Shown here one piece after another: positions 1 through 7,618 of a stretch of DNA of 64,000 nucleotides. How positions within the stretch are numbered: position 1 is the first letter of the stretch; every line of letters begins with the position of its first letter. The position numbers were made by a program, and so were the translations under genes. The notes beneath the pieces were generated by a model. It was not told where the DNA came from. It saw only the letters and a list, made by a program, of their open reading frames with translations, and searched no databases. Location: positions 37,354 through 101,353 of the forward strand of contig NZ_BJXA01000029.1 in assembly GCF_007990755.1 (NCBI RefSeq), in the 5' to 3' direction. The stretch comes from Nocardia ninae NBRC 108245. Lineage in GTDB: Bacteria; Actinomycetota; Actinomycetes; Mycobacteriales; Mycobacteriaceae.

Positions 1-1022
1 GAGAGGATGTCGACCAGTGCGTCGGTGATCTGCTGTGCGGAGCGGCCGTCCACGACGCGCCCGGTTTCCCCTTCGATGACGGTTTCCGGTGCGCCACCGG
101 AACGACCCGCGACCACGGGCACGCCGGAGGCAGACGCTTCGAGATAGACGATGCCGAGCCCTTCGACGTCCAAGCCCGCACCACGGGTCCGGCACGGCAT
201 GGCGAACACATCGGCCAGCGTGTGGTGGGCGGCCAGCTCACCGGACGGTACGCGCCCGGTGAAGATGACATCGTCCTCGACCCCGAGGGCGACGGCGAGT
301 TGGCGCAGCTTCTCCTCGTAGGGCCCGCCGCCCGCGATCACCAGCACGGCACCGGGAACGCGGGTGCGGATCTCGAGCATGGCGACGATCAGCGCGTCCT
401 GACCTTTACGGGGGACCAGGCGGGACAGGCACAGGATGGTCGGCCGGTCGTCGAGTCCGTAGCGGTCGCGCAGTTCCGCGCGCGCGGCCGGGTCGGGCCG
501 GAACTCGTCGGTGTCCACACCGGGTGGCAGATACTCCAGCGCGGCATTGCGTCCGAACGCCGACGCGAACCGGCCCCGGGTGTACTTGCTGACGTAGGTG
601 ACCACGTCGGTGTGCTCGCCGATCTGACGCAGCGCCTGCCTGCCGCCGGGCAGCATGGACCAGCCGACCTCGTGCCCATGCGTGCTGGCCAGGATGCGCT
701 CGGCACCCGCGCGCCGCAGCACCGGCGACATGAGTGCGAGCGGCGCGGCGGCGCCGAACCACACGGTGTCGCACTTCTCGCTGCGCAGCAGGCGCGCGGC
801 GCGGCGCATGACGAGCGGGGTCGGCAGCATCAGCGTGGTGGGATGGCGGACCACCTGGAATTTCTGCTTGGCATCGAACTTCAGATGGCTGTCGCCGCGC
901 CAGCGGGGGGCGTAGACGACGAGATCATCCGGCGGCAGCTGCCCGGCCAAGGCCTGCAGATAGGACTGAATACCACCCGGCCGCGGCGGGAAATCATTGG
1001 TCACCAGCAGAGTTCGGGCCAT
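1..1022 (-). CDS. pimB: GT4 glycosyltransferase, PimB'-like phosphatidylinositol mannosyltransferase (3' end outside window)
   Basis: The first ~340 residues of a GT-B fold glycosyltransferase of family GT4 are present; the C-terminus lies beyond the window edge. The N-terminus has the typical TNDFPPRPGGIQ glycine-rich acceptor loop (residues 8-19), and the donor-site E-x7-E region is seen around residue 290 (LEASASGVPVV). Gene order matches Rv2188c (pimB') upstream of a ripC-like gene. In that family the enzyme adds the second mannose from GDP-mannose to PIM1 at the cytoplasmic face of the membrane, toward PIMs, LM and LAM. The assignment rests on family and synteny; acceptor specificity cannot be read from the sequence. 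The start is ATG at 1022. Confidence 0.85.
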   Translation of the reverse strand, partial: MARTLLVTNDFPPRPGGIQSYLQALAGQLPPDDLVVYAPRWRGDSHLKFDAKQKFQVVRHPTTLMLPTPLVMRRAARLLRSEKCDTVWFGAAAPLALMSPVLRRAGAERILASTHGHEVGWSMLPGGRQALRQIGEHTDVVTYVSKYTRGRFASAFGRNAALEYLPPGVDTDEFRPDPAARAELRDRYGLDDRPTILCLSRLVPRKGQDALIVAMLEIRTRVPGAVLVIAGGGPYEEKLRQLAVALGVEDDVIFTGRVPSGELAAHHTLADVFAMPCRTRGAGLDVEGLGIVYLEASASGVPVVAGRSGGAPETVIEGETGRVVDGRSAQQITDALVDIL

Positions 1023-1097
1023 GGTGACAACCTACTGTGTGCGATTTGCCGCGCCGCCGCGGCGTGTTCGTGGCCGCCGGGTGACTCGCGGTGCGGC

Positions 1098-2093
1098 TCA
1101 GATCGTCTGAGCGGACAGCCAATCACGCCAGTCGGCGACGAATTCGGTGCGGCTGCGGCCGAGCACGGTCTGCAGGATCTGATCTTCGGTGGCCGGGGTC
1201 TGGCGGGCTGCGGCGACCCGGCGGTAGAGCTCGACCAAGCGGGGTTCGTCGTAGGTGTCGGCGATGTAGGCGCAGACGGACCAGGCTTGTTCGTAGGTGG
1301 CGGCGGCGTCGGCGCCGGTGAAGTCGGCGTCGGCGGGCAGGTCGCCGGGGAGAGCGTGCAGCCGGGCCCGCGCGGTGAGGCTCGGGGCGATGTCGGCGAA
1401 GGGGCGGCCCTGGTCGCGGTGGGCGGTGTAGTCGGCGAAACCTTCGAGCATCCACAGGGGTGCGCCGTCGCGGGTGTCGGCGCGGGTGGCGATATGGGTG
1501 AGTTCGTGGCGGAGCAACGTGCGCAGACCATCGGGGTCGAGGCGGCGTCCCGCGTCGGGGCTGAACACGATGCGCTGTCCGGTCGGCCGGCTGCCCGGCG
1601 CGAAGGGGTCGGCGACGGACGCGGCGGCGACCTCGGTGGACATCGCGGCACCCGCGCGCACCAGGCCGGCGAACTCCGACGGGGAGGAGGCGACGACGAC
1701 CGTGCTGGCCTGCGCCCAGTCCGTGCCCCACACCTCGGTGACCGCGGTGGTCGCGGCGGCGAGTTCACGCTCCAGGACGTCGATCTCGATGCGCTGTGCG
1801 GGATGGCCGACGACCAGGGATTGTTGTCCGTCGCCGGTGGTCACCTGGCGGGCGACGATCGGGCCGAACGGTTCGATGCTGCGGCGCACCTCGGCGAGTC
1901 GCGGGTCGGTGGCCGGAGCTTGGCCGACCGCGTCGGTCGCCTCGGCCGCATGCGGTTTCGGTAGTGCGGAGTTCGGCAGCATGACAACGGCGCCACAGAG
2001 ACCGGTGAGCGTGACCACCATCGCGACAGTGAGGCAGAACTCGAATCGCCGCCGCGCCGACCACCACTCGCGTAGGCGCCGCACCCCACTCAT
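1098..2093 (-). CDS. Membrane-anchored HExxH metallopeptidase-like protein (peptidase MA-like)
   Basis: This is a 331-residue protein with one N-terminal membrane segment (about residues 17-38) and an extracytoplasmic domain. HELTH at residues 196-200, followed 17 residues later by MLEGFADY (E217), is the gluzincin zinc-site pattern HExxH...E, so a zinc-dependent peptidase fold of the peptidase MA type is likely. It sits between the PimB'-like gene and the ripC-like gene at the place of Rv2189c, pointing to a cell-envelope role. Substrate unknown. All three expected zinc ligands and the catalytic Glu are present, so it is probably active. The ATG at 2093 is supported by the membrane anchor that follows it directly. 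Confidence 0.75.
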   Translation of the reverse strand: MSGVRRLREWWSARRRFEFCLTVAMVVTLTGLCGAVVMLPNSALPKPHAAEATDAVGQAPATDPRLAEVRRSIEPFGPIVARQVTTGDGQQSLVVGHPAQRIEIDVLERELAAATTAVTEVWGTDWAQASTVVVASSPSEFAGLVRAGAAMSTEVAAASVADPFAPGSRPTGQRIVFSPDAGRRLDPDGLRTLLRHELTHIATRADTRDGAPLWMLEGFADYTAHRDQGRPFADIAPSLTARARLHALPGDLPADADFTGADAAATYEQAWSVCAYIADTYDEPRLVELYRRVAAARQTPATEDQILQTVLGRSRTEFVADWRDWLSAQTI

Positions 2094-2176
2094 GACTCCA
2101 CCTCGTGACGTGAACCCGCAGCCGAGATCACCCCGGCGGGGGAGGGATTGGACAGGTCATGTCCATTCATAGGTGT

Positions 2177-3241
2177 TCAGTATCGCCGAGCGGAGTTGTA
2201 CGGCGTGGTGCTCATGGGTGCCACGGCGACCGGGACACCGAAGGTGGAGGCGTGCAACATGAGTCCGTTGCCCGCGTAGATGCCGACGTGGGAGATGTCG
2301 GGGTAGAAGAACACGACGTCGCCGGGTTGCAGATCGTCCTTGGCGACGGGCGTGCCGTAGGACGCCTGCGCCGAACTGGTCCGCGGCACGTTCTTGCCGA
2401 CCTGCTTGAACGCCCACTGCACGAGCCCGGAGCAGTCGAACTGGTTCGGGCCGGTCGCGCCCCAGACGTACGGGTCGCCGATGCGGGTGAGGCCTGCGGC
2501 CAGGGCGCTGGTGCCGCTGCCGGGGACCAGACCTTGCAGCAGGGTGTCGCGGTCGAAGCCGGGCGGGAAGGGCGAACCGGCGAGCGCGGACTTGTCCCTG
2601 GTGGACAGCGAGCCCCACGCTTGCACCACCTGCGCGATGGCGCCGCCGAGGTCGCTGCGTTTGCGTTCCAGGTCGGCGCGCACCGTGTCGGCCTTCTGCG
2701 CGGCCGCGTGGGCTTCGTCGGCGGCTCGGCGCGCGACGGTCTCCGCCGCGTCGGCGGCGTCGGTCGCGACCTTGTATTGGTCGAGCTGCGCGGAGGTCTG
2801 CGCGGCGAGCACGTCCAGGGTGGACATCTGGTCGAGCAGTTGCTGCGGGGAATCGCTGACCAGCACGGCGAACAGCCGGTTGGTGCGCGCGCCCTGGTAG
2901 GCGGCGATCGCGGTGCGGTCGATGATCGGCTGGTACTTGCGCACCTCGTCGCGGGCCCGGTGCACCAGCTCGGTGCTGGCGGCCAGCTTGGTGTCGGCGT
3001 CCTGCTGGATCGCGAGCTTGGCGTCGAGATCGGTCTGCGCGACGAGGGCCTGCTCGTTGAGCTGCTCGGACTGGCGCGAGAGGTCGATCATCCGCTGCAC
3101 GGCCTCGCTGGCAGTGCTCGGCAACGCCACCGGGTCGGCGCCGGCCGGACCGCCACCGTAGAGGGCGGTGGTGGCCAGCACTCCGGCCGCCAGGACGCCG
3201 CCCACGAGACGTCGTGTGCCATGTCTCCGGTGTGCTGCCAC
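2177..3241 (-). CDS. ripC: Secreted NlpC/P60 peptidoglycan hydrolase with N-terminal coiled coil (RipC-like)
   Basis: From a GTG start the protein has 354 residues: a signal sequence (basic MAAHRRHGTRRL then a hydrophobic stretch), a long alpha-helical coiled-coil region (about 50-215), and a C-terminal NlpC/P60 domain. The catalytic triad candidates are C270 (in FDCSGLV), H318 (SHVG) and H330 (MLHAS). NlpC/P60 enzymes of this kind cleave D-Glu-mDAP bonds in peptidoglycan stems; Rv2190c (RipC) of M. tuberculosis holds the same position and in that family is activated by FtsEX through the coiled coil. An upstream in-frame start at 3418 exists, but it would place about 60 uncharacteristic residues before the signal peptide. 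A second NlpC/P60 gene follows upstream. Confidence 0.85.
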   Translation of the reverse strand: MAAHRRHGTRRLVGGVLAAGVLATTALYGGGPAGADPVALPSTASEAVQRMIDLSRQSEQLNEQALVAQTDLDAKLAIQQDADTKLAASTELVHRARDEVRKYQPIIDRTAIAAYQGARTNRLFAVLVSDSPQQLLDQMSTLDVLAAQTSAQLDQYKVATDAADAAETVARRAADEAHAAAQKADTVRADLERKRSDLGGAIAQVVQAWGSLSTRDKSALAGSPFPPGFDRDTLLQGLVPGSGTSALAAGLTRIGDPYVWGATGPNQFDCSGLVQWAFKQVGKNVPRTSSAQASYGTPVAKDDLQPGDVVFFYPDISHVGIYAGNGLMLHASTFGVPVAVAPMSTTPYNSARRY

Positions 3242-3357
3242 AGCCTGCTGTGCCCCGCTCTCTGGTGAAACGATCTCTCTGGAACCGACGATCTGACCGA
3301 CGAGCGCCTTCCTCGCGAAACGAGGTTTGCGAACTGCGTGCCTCGGGTAATTCGAGA

Positions 3358-3380
3358 AGGTCTCGATTAGGTTACGGAAC
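3358..3380 (-). promoter_or_regulatory. Shared motif upstream of NlpC/P60 gene 1
   Basis: On the plus strand this reads AGGTCTCGATTAGG followed by TTACGGAAC. Nearly the same motif (AGGTCTCGAAAAGG, TTACGAAC) lies at 4137-4157 upstream of the second NlpC/P60 gene: the two differ only at two central bases and one extra G. On the coding strand the core is CGTAACCTNNTCGAGACCT. It is probably a promoter element or activator site shared by the pair; the binding protein is unknown. Confidence 0.5.
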
Positions 3381-3412
3381 GTCCTGCGTCTGTGTCCAGT
3401 AGAGAACGAAAT

Positions 3413-3422
3413 GATCACAGCG
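3413..3422. promoter_or_regulatory. MtrA-like half site GATCACAGCG
   Basis: GATCACAGCG lies between the two NlpC/P60 genes, about 175 nt upstream of the first. The same ten bases form one half of the palindrome at 4418-4437. They resemble the GTCACAGCG box described for the response regulator MtrA, which controls cell-wall hydrolase genes in mycobacteria. This is motif resemblance only. Confidence 0.35.
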
Positions 3423-3468
3423 ACCGTCCGGTGGTCGGGCCGCGACGTACGGCCCGACCAGCGGTTCG

Positions 3469-4041
3469 TCAGAAGCGACGGGCTCCGGTGACCGGCATCG
3501 AGGAGATCGGTGCCACCTGCACGGGCGTGCCGGAGGTGGCCGCGTGCACCACGTTGCCGTCGCCGGCGTACAGGCCGGAGTGGCCGCCGCCGTAGAACGA
3601 CACCAGGTCGCCCGGCTGCAGGTCGTCGATCGACACGGGGCTACCCGCGGACAGCTGGGCGCCGCTGGTGCGCGGCAGCTCCAGGCCGGCCTGCTCGTAG
3701 GACCACTTCACCAGGCCGGAGCAGTCGAAGGCGTTCGGGCCCGCGGCGCCGTACACGTACGGTGCGCCGAGCTTGCTCATGGCGGCGTCGAGGGCTTCCT
3801 CGCCGACCGTGCGCTTCGGGGCGACGAACGGCAGCGGCGCCTGGCCGGGCAGCTCGACGCCCGGGATGCCTTGCGGGATCTGGATCTCGTTCGGCACCTC
3901 GAAGGTGCCGATACCGGGGATGGTCACCGGCTGCGCCGATGCGGGGGCGGCCGGAAGCAGGAACGCGCCGATGGTGGCAGCGCCGACGGCCCCGGCGGCG
4001 ACGGCACGCTGCGCCGAACGCTTGACGGATTTGGTCGTCAT
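3469..4041 (-). CDS. Secreted NlpC/P60 family peptidoglycan hydrolase
   Basis: This 190-residue protein starts at ATG 4041 with GGGAG ten bases upstream. It has a signal peptide (MTTKSVKRSAQRAV, hydrophobic core, cleavage near ASAQP), a short linker, and a C-terminal NlpC/P60 domain with C107 (FDCSGLV), H154 (GHSG) and H166 (VVHA) as the catalytic set. It lacks the coiled coil of its neighbour, so it is a compact endopeptidase more like RipB/RipD in architecture. It is tandem with and similar in its last 110 residues to the RipC-like protein, suggesting a local duplication. An in-frame ATG at 4077 has no ribosome site and would bury the signal peptide. Confidence 0.85.
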   Translation of the reverse strand: MTTKSVKRSAQRAVAAGAVGAATIGAFLLPAAPASAQPVTIPGIGTFEVPNEIQIPQGIPGVELPGQAPLPFVAPKRTVGEEALDAAMSKLGAPYVYGAAGPNAFDCSGLVKWSYEQAGLELPRTSGAQLSAGSPVSIDDLQPGDLVSFYGGGHSGLYAGDGNVVHAATSGTPVQVAPISSMPVTGARRF

Positions 4042-4136
4042 GATGCGGTACTCCCAATCTGCCCCACGACGCCGCACCCTGACTGGTGCCGCGGACTTCG
4101 TGTCGTTCGCACCGAGTTGGTGCGTCGGACTCCGTG

Positions 4137-4157
4137 AGGTCTCGAAAAGGTTACGAA
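4137..4157 (-). promoter_or_regulatory. Shared motif upstream of NlpC/P60 gene 2
   Basis: This is the second copy of the motif at 3358-3380 (AGGTCTCGAAAAGG then TTACGAAC on the plus strand). It lies about 96 nt upstream of the second NlpC/P60 start. Because the copies match outside any coding requirement, a common regulatory role for the pair is inferred. Confidence 0.5.
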
Positions 4158-4417
4158 CACATCACGGGGGTTTGTAAAGCCCGGCTCCGGCGAAATGCGC
4201 GGGCGCCCGTGAATTCGTGCTTAATCAGTGTGAGATATGTCCCAGCAATCACGAAAAGATAACGAAGCGCTTTTATGGACGAGCGTCCCGGTCGCTATCT
4301 CGGTCAGCCATGCCATGGCTGATCGGTGGTCCGATGGGAACCGATTGGACATTTACCCAGGTCGCTGCGTTCATCTCCGCGACATGTGCGGGTCGGGGAC
4401 CGGCCGGTCGGCCAACC

Positions 4418-4437
4418 CGCTGTGATCGGTCACAGCG
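4418..4437. promoter_or_regulatory. 20-bp near-perfect palindrome, MtrA-like boxes
   Basis: CGCTGTGATCGGTCACAGCG is an inverted repeat with a single mismatched pair. Its right half contains GTCACAGCG exactly, the box reported for MtrA; its left half is the complement of GATCACAGCG at 3413. It also superficially resembles a CRP site, but the TGTGA/TCACA halves are 4 rather than 6 apart. It could act on the divergent NlpC/P60 or exonuclease gene. Confidence 0.45.
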
Positions 4438-4597
4438 AGCGGGAAGCGGCCCGCCCGGGCTGCTCGACACGCCCGAGCGATTGATACGTTTTATGCAACG
4501 ATGTGAGCTGCGTCACTTTTCGGCGTTCTAGATCATTTCCTGGGTAACTCGACGTAAATACGCACGGTGTAATTCGGACATTTGCTGAGGTTTTCGT

Positions 4598-6754
4598 GTG
4601 CGCCGACGCCTGCCCGCGCGAGCCCCGTGCTTGTCGGACCCTCCGCCTACGCTCCAGCCCGTGTCCGACCCCGCGCCACGCAAAGCCGCCGCTCAGCAGT
4701 TGGTCTTCGACGACCTCGACACGCCGCTGTTCGACACCACCTTCGTCGTCGTCGACCTGGAGACCACGGGGACCAGTCCGGGCGCCGACGCGATCACCGA
4801 GATCGGCGCCGTCAAGGTGCGCGGCGGCGAGGTGCTCGGCGAGTTCGCCACCCTGGTCAACCCCGGACGGGCGGTGCCGCCGGCGATCGTGCAGGTCACC
4901 GGGATCACGACTGCCATGGTGTACGCGGCGCCCAGCATCGCGTCGGTGCTGCCCGGTTTCCTCGAATTCGCCTCCGGTGCGGTGCTCGTCGCGCACAACG
5001 CGCGGTTCGACATGGCGTTCCTGCGCGCAGCCGCGGCCGCCTGCGACACCGCGTGGCCCACCGCGACGGTGTTGTGCACCGTGAAGCTGGCCCGGCGGGT
5101 ACTCGGCCGGGACGAGGCGCCGTCGGTCCGGTTGAGCGCGCTGGCCCGGCTGCTCGGTGCGAGCACCCAGCCGACGCACCGGGCGCTGGACGACGCGCGG
5201 GCGACCGTCGATGTGCTGCACGCGTTGATCGCCCGGGTCGGCAATCAAGGCGTGCACAGCCTCACCGAGTTGGTCGACTACCTGCCCGACGTCACCCCGC
5301 GCCAGCGCGCGAAGCGGTTCCTCGCCGCCGACATGCCCGCGAGCCCCGGCGTGTACCTGTTCCGCGGCCCGACCGACGAAGTCCTCTATATAGGAACCGC
5401 GGTGAATCTGCGTCGCCGCGTGCGCAACTACTTCACCGGTTCGGAGACGCGCGGCCGGATGAAAGAGATGGTCGCCCTGGCCACCCGGGTCGACCATGTG
5501 GTGTGCGCGCACGCGCTGGAAGCCGGTGTGCGCGAGCTGCGACTGCTCGTCGCGCACACGCCGCCCTACAACCGCCGCTCCAAGTTTCCCAAGCGAGCCT
5601 GGTGGATCACGCTCACCGACGAGCCCTTCCCGCGATTCTCGGTCGTCCGCACACCGAACCGAGATGCGCTGGGGCCGTTCAACTCTCGCGCCGACGCGGC
5701 CGAGCTGGCGCTGATCATCGCGGAGTACACCGGCTTGCGCACCTGCGCCACGCGCCTGCCCAGAAACGGTGTGCACGCCTGCCCGCCGGCGGTCGTCGGT
5801 GGTTGTCCGGCGGCCGTCGCCGGGACTCCTATTAATACAAAGGAATATGCACCCGTCCCTGCACGCGTCCGCGCGCTGTTCGCGGGCTACTCCGACGCCC
5901 CAATCCGCTCGATGCTCGACCGCATCGAAACCTATTCCCGCGCCGAGCATTTCGAGGCCGCTGCCCGTCTGCGCGATCGCGTCGTCGCCGTCATTCGCGC
6001 CCTGCACCGCACCCAGCGCCTCGCCGCCGTCGCCCGCATCGCGGAACTGATCGCCGCCCACCCGGACGGCGCAGGCGGATGGGAGTTCGCGGTCATCCGC
6101 TACGGCCGCCTCGCGGGCGCCGGGACCGCACCCCGCGGAGTGCCGCCGATGGTCGTCGTGGAACAGATCGTCGCCTCCGCCGAAACCGTGATCCCCGAAG
6201 GAGGGGTAGGGGTAGGGATTCAGGAGCAGATCGCCGACCTCCCGGCCGAGGTGAGCTTCGCCTCCAGCGCCGGAGCGACCGCACCCCACACCGCCGCACC
6301 ATCGCCTCTCGAATCGGCGCCGACAGCCTTGCCGCCTGCTGGATCGGGGTCTGCCGCCTTGTCGCCTGGTGAGCCGGGGTCTGCTGCCTTGCCGCCTGCC
6401 GGATCGGGGTCTGCCGCCTTGCCGCCTGCTGAGCCGGGGCGTGCCGCCTTGCCGCCTGCTGAGCCGGGGTCTGCCGCCTCACCGCCTGCCGAGCCGGAGC
6501 TCGACGCATCGCCGCACATCGCACCGGGGGATTGGGTGCCGGTGAATGTGCCGCCGCTGCGGGGGGCCTCGCCCGAGGAGGCGGCGCTTGTTGCGCGCTG
6601 GTTGGCGCGGGCGGGGGTGCGGATCGTGCGGACGAGTGAGGGGTATCGGGAGCCGAGATTCGGGGCGGGGCGGTGGTTGGGGTGGGCGGAGGTGGCGGAT
6701 GCGGCGGCACGGACCCAACCCGCTGAGGAGGAGTACGTGGACCGCTTAGGCTGA
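4598..6754 (+). CDS. DEDDh 3'-5' exonuclease fused to UvrC-like GIY-YIG domain
   Basis: A 718-residue homologue of Rv2191. The N-terminal half is a DnaQ-like DEDDh exonuclease: D53/E55 in VVDLETTG (ExoI), VAHNARFD near 130-140 (ExoII), and HRALDDA near 193 (ExoIII). A GIY-YIG-type nuclease domain follows (GVYLF...LYIG, about residues 250-285) with UvrC-like sequence and a UVR-like helix pair further on. The fusion suggests DNA repair; the precise substrate is unknown. Near residues 575-635 a Pro-Ala-rich insert is made of six imperfect 10-residue repeats. GTG 4598 has GAGG 7 bases upstream; GTG 4661 is an alternative lacking a ribosome site. Confidence 0.85.
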   Translation: MRRRLPARAPCLSDPPPTLQPVSDPAPRKAAAQQLVFDDLDTPLFDTTFVVVDLETTGTSPGADAITEIGAVKVRGGEVLGEFATLVNPGRAVPPAIVQVTGITTAMVYAAPSIASVLPGFLEFASGAVLVAHNARFDMAFLRAAAAACDTAWPTATVLCTVKLARRVLGRDEAPSVRLSALARLLGASTQPTHRALDDARATVDVLHALIARVGNQGVHSLTELVDYLPDVTPRQRAKRFLAADMPASPGVYLFRGPTDEVLYIGTAVNLRRRVRNYFTGSETRGRMKEMVALATRVDHVVCAHALEAGVRELRLLVAHTPPYNRRSKFPKRAWWITLTDEPFPRFSVVRTPNRDALGPFNSRADAAELALIIAEYTGLRTCATRLPRNGVHACPPAVVGGCPAAVAGTPINTKEYAPVPARVRALFAGYSDAPIRSMLDRIETYSRAEHFEAAARLRDRVVAVIRALHRTQRLAAVARIAELIAAHPDGAGGWEFAVIRYGRLAGAGTAPRGVPPMVVVEQIVASAETVIPEGGVGVGIQEQIADLPAEVSFASSAGATAPHTAAPSPLESAPTALPPAGSGSAALSPGEPGSAALPPAGSGSAALPPAEPGRAALPPAEPGSAASPPAEPELDASPHIAPGDWVPVNVPPLRGASPEEAALVARWLARAGVRIVRTSEGYREPRFGAGRWLGWAEVADAAARTQPAEEEYVDRLG
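6317..6497 (+). repeat. 30-bp tandem repeat inside the exonuclease gene
   Basis: About six copies of a 30-bp unit encode 10-residue units of the form [10 protein letters not shown]. The unit length is a multiple of three, so copy-number change keeps the frame. The array lies in a linker-like part of the UvrC-related region and is probably variable between strains. Confidence 0.75.
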
Positions 6755-6758
6755 GCGC

Positions 6759-7034
6759 ATGATTACCGCGATCGTGCTCATTGACGCCGACAACGGCCGC
6801 ATTCCCGAGACCGCCCAGGCCGTGGCGGACACCGAAGGTGTCGCCGAGGTGTATTCCTGCGCAGGCGATGTGGATCTGATCGCGATCGTGCGGGTGCGCG
6901 ACCACGAACAGATCGCCGACGTGGTGACGGGCCGGATCGACAAGGTCGACGGTGTCGCCAGGACCATCACCCACATCGCGTTCAAGTCCTACTCCAGCGC
7001 CGACGTGGAGGCCGGGTTCTCGCTGGGGGAGTGA
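6759..7034 (+). CDS. Stand-alone Lrp/AsnC ligand-binding (RAM) domain protein
   Basis: This is a 91-residue protein consisting only of the alpha/beta RAM domain of Lrp/AsnC regulators (MITAIVLIDADN..., VAEVYSCAGDVDLIAIVRV..., ending in THIAFKSYS). It lacks the N-terminal helix-turn-helix, so it cannot bind DNA alone. Such stand-alone domains form oligomers that bind amino acids at subunit interfaces. The start lies 4 nt after the stop of the exonuclease gene, so the two are probably cotranscribed. The ligand is unknown; trpD is close by on the other strand. Confidence 0.85.
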   Translation: MITAIVLIDADNGRIPETAQAVADTEGVAEVYSCAGDVDLIAIVRVRDHEQIADVVTGRIDKVDGVARTITHIAFKSYSSADVEAGFSLGE

Positions 7035-7046
7035 ACGCCGCTGGGA

Positions 7047-7331
7047 TCAGCGGATCATCGACTTGCCGGTGTAGGTGCCGCTCCCTCGACCCGAGAGGAC
7101 CCCGGAAGCGGCGCCCATACACTGGGCGTTCATATAGATGGTTACCACCCGGTCACTGTTGTTGATGAATTTGCGTGGTGCATTGGGGCCGAGGTCGATG
7201 CAGCCGGACTGCCCGCCGTAGTCGGTGCCGTCGACGAGCAATTCGCCCTCCGCCGCGCCTGCGGTCGGGGCGGCGACATACACAGCCACCACCGATAGCA
7301 CTCCGAGTGCGACACGCACGCTGTGTTTCAT
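7047..7331 (-). CDS. Small secreted protein of unknown function
   Basis: 94 residues from ATG 7331, with GAGGAG 7 bases upstream. A signal peptide (MKHSVRVALGVLSVVAVYVAAP, cleavage after TAGA) leads to a ~70-residue mature part with two cysteines (SGCIDLG and AQCMG) about 40 residues apart, which could form a disulphide. The mature part is rich in Gly, Ser and Asn and has no recognised domain. It stands alone between the Lrp-type gene (convergent) and trpD. I do not recognise a family; export is the only firm inference. Confidence 0.7.
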   Translation of the reverse strand: MKHSVRVALGVLSVVAVYVAAPTAGAAEGELLVDGTDYGGQSGCIDLGPNAPRKFINNSDRVVTIYMNAQCMGAASGVLSGRGSGTYTGKSMIR

Positions 7332-7532
7332 GCTGCGCTCCTCGTCAGTCGAGGCCGGTCGACGCGGGCTCGCGCCGAGTTGGCTTTGCCATGAGCATGC
7401 CGATCTAGCTAACGCGCTATCCACATCTTATGCGCTTCAGCTATCGCAGCGCTCGGTGTGTTCCGCATACGAACGTTGCGCAACGGTCAGCACCGTCCCG
7501 CACTAAGGGGTTACCCGAGACTTGGCTGGCCG

Positions 7533-7599
7533 GATCTGCACCTTCTCTTGGGACGCGCACGCCCTGGGGGCGTGCGGATCCCGAGAAAAAGTGCAGATC
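7533..7599. terminator. Long imperfect hairpin downstream of trpD
   Basis: Two 31-nt arms (7533-7563 and 7569-7599) pair at 26 of 31 positions around a 5-nt loop. The structure begins 20 nt after the trpD stop and ends before the promoter of the small secreted gene. There is no T-run, as is usual for actinobacterial terminators. The stem is longer than needed for a terminator, so a small inserted palindromic element is also possible. Confidence 0.6.
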
Positions 7600-7618
7600 G
7601 GAAGGGTGGACGACGCGG

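Larger units (their letters stand above)
4042..4597. other. Long intergenic region between divergent NlpC/P60 and exonuclease genes
   Basis: These 556 bases have no convincing gene. They contain the shared hydrolase motif (4137-4157), a 20-bp palindrome (4418-4437) and AT-richer stretches (4200-4330 and 4480-4570) of the kind that carry promoters. Short open frames on both strands here lack ribosome sites and codon bias. Confidence 0.6.

Noticed and set aside
222-1964. 580-codon plus-strand open frame
   Set aside because: It lies opposite the PimB'-like and metallopeptidase genes, has no domain, and its length comes from high GC content.
2177-4200. c-di-AMP (ydaO) riboswitch upstream of the NlpC/P60 genes
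   Set aside because: Such switches occur before actinobacterial wall-hydrolase genes, but I could not find its conserved core in either leader.
4418-4437. CRP/cAMP site
   Set aside because: The half sites TGTGA and TCACA are separated by 4 instead of the required 6 bases; the GTCACAGCG match is better.
4217-4531. Short plus-strand open frame in the hydrolase/exonuclease gap
   Set aside because: No ribosome site, no family, and it crosses the regulatory palindrome.
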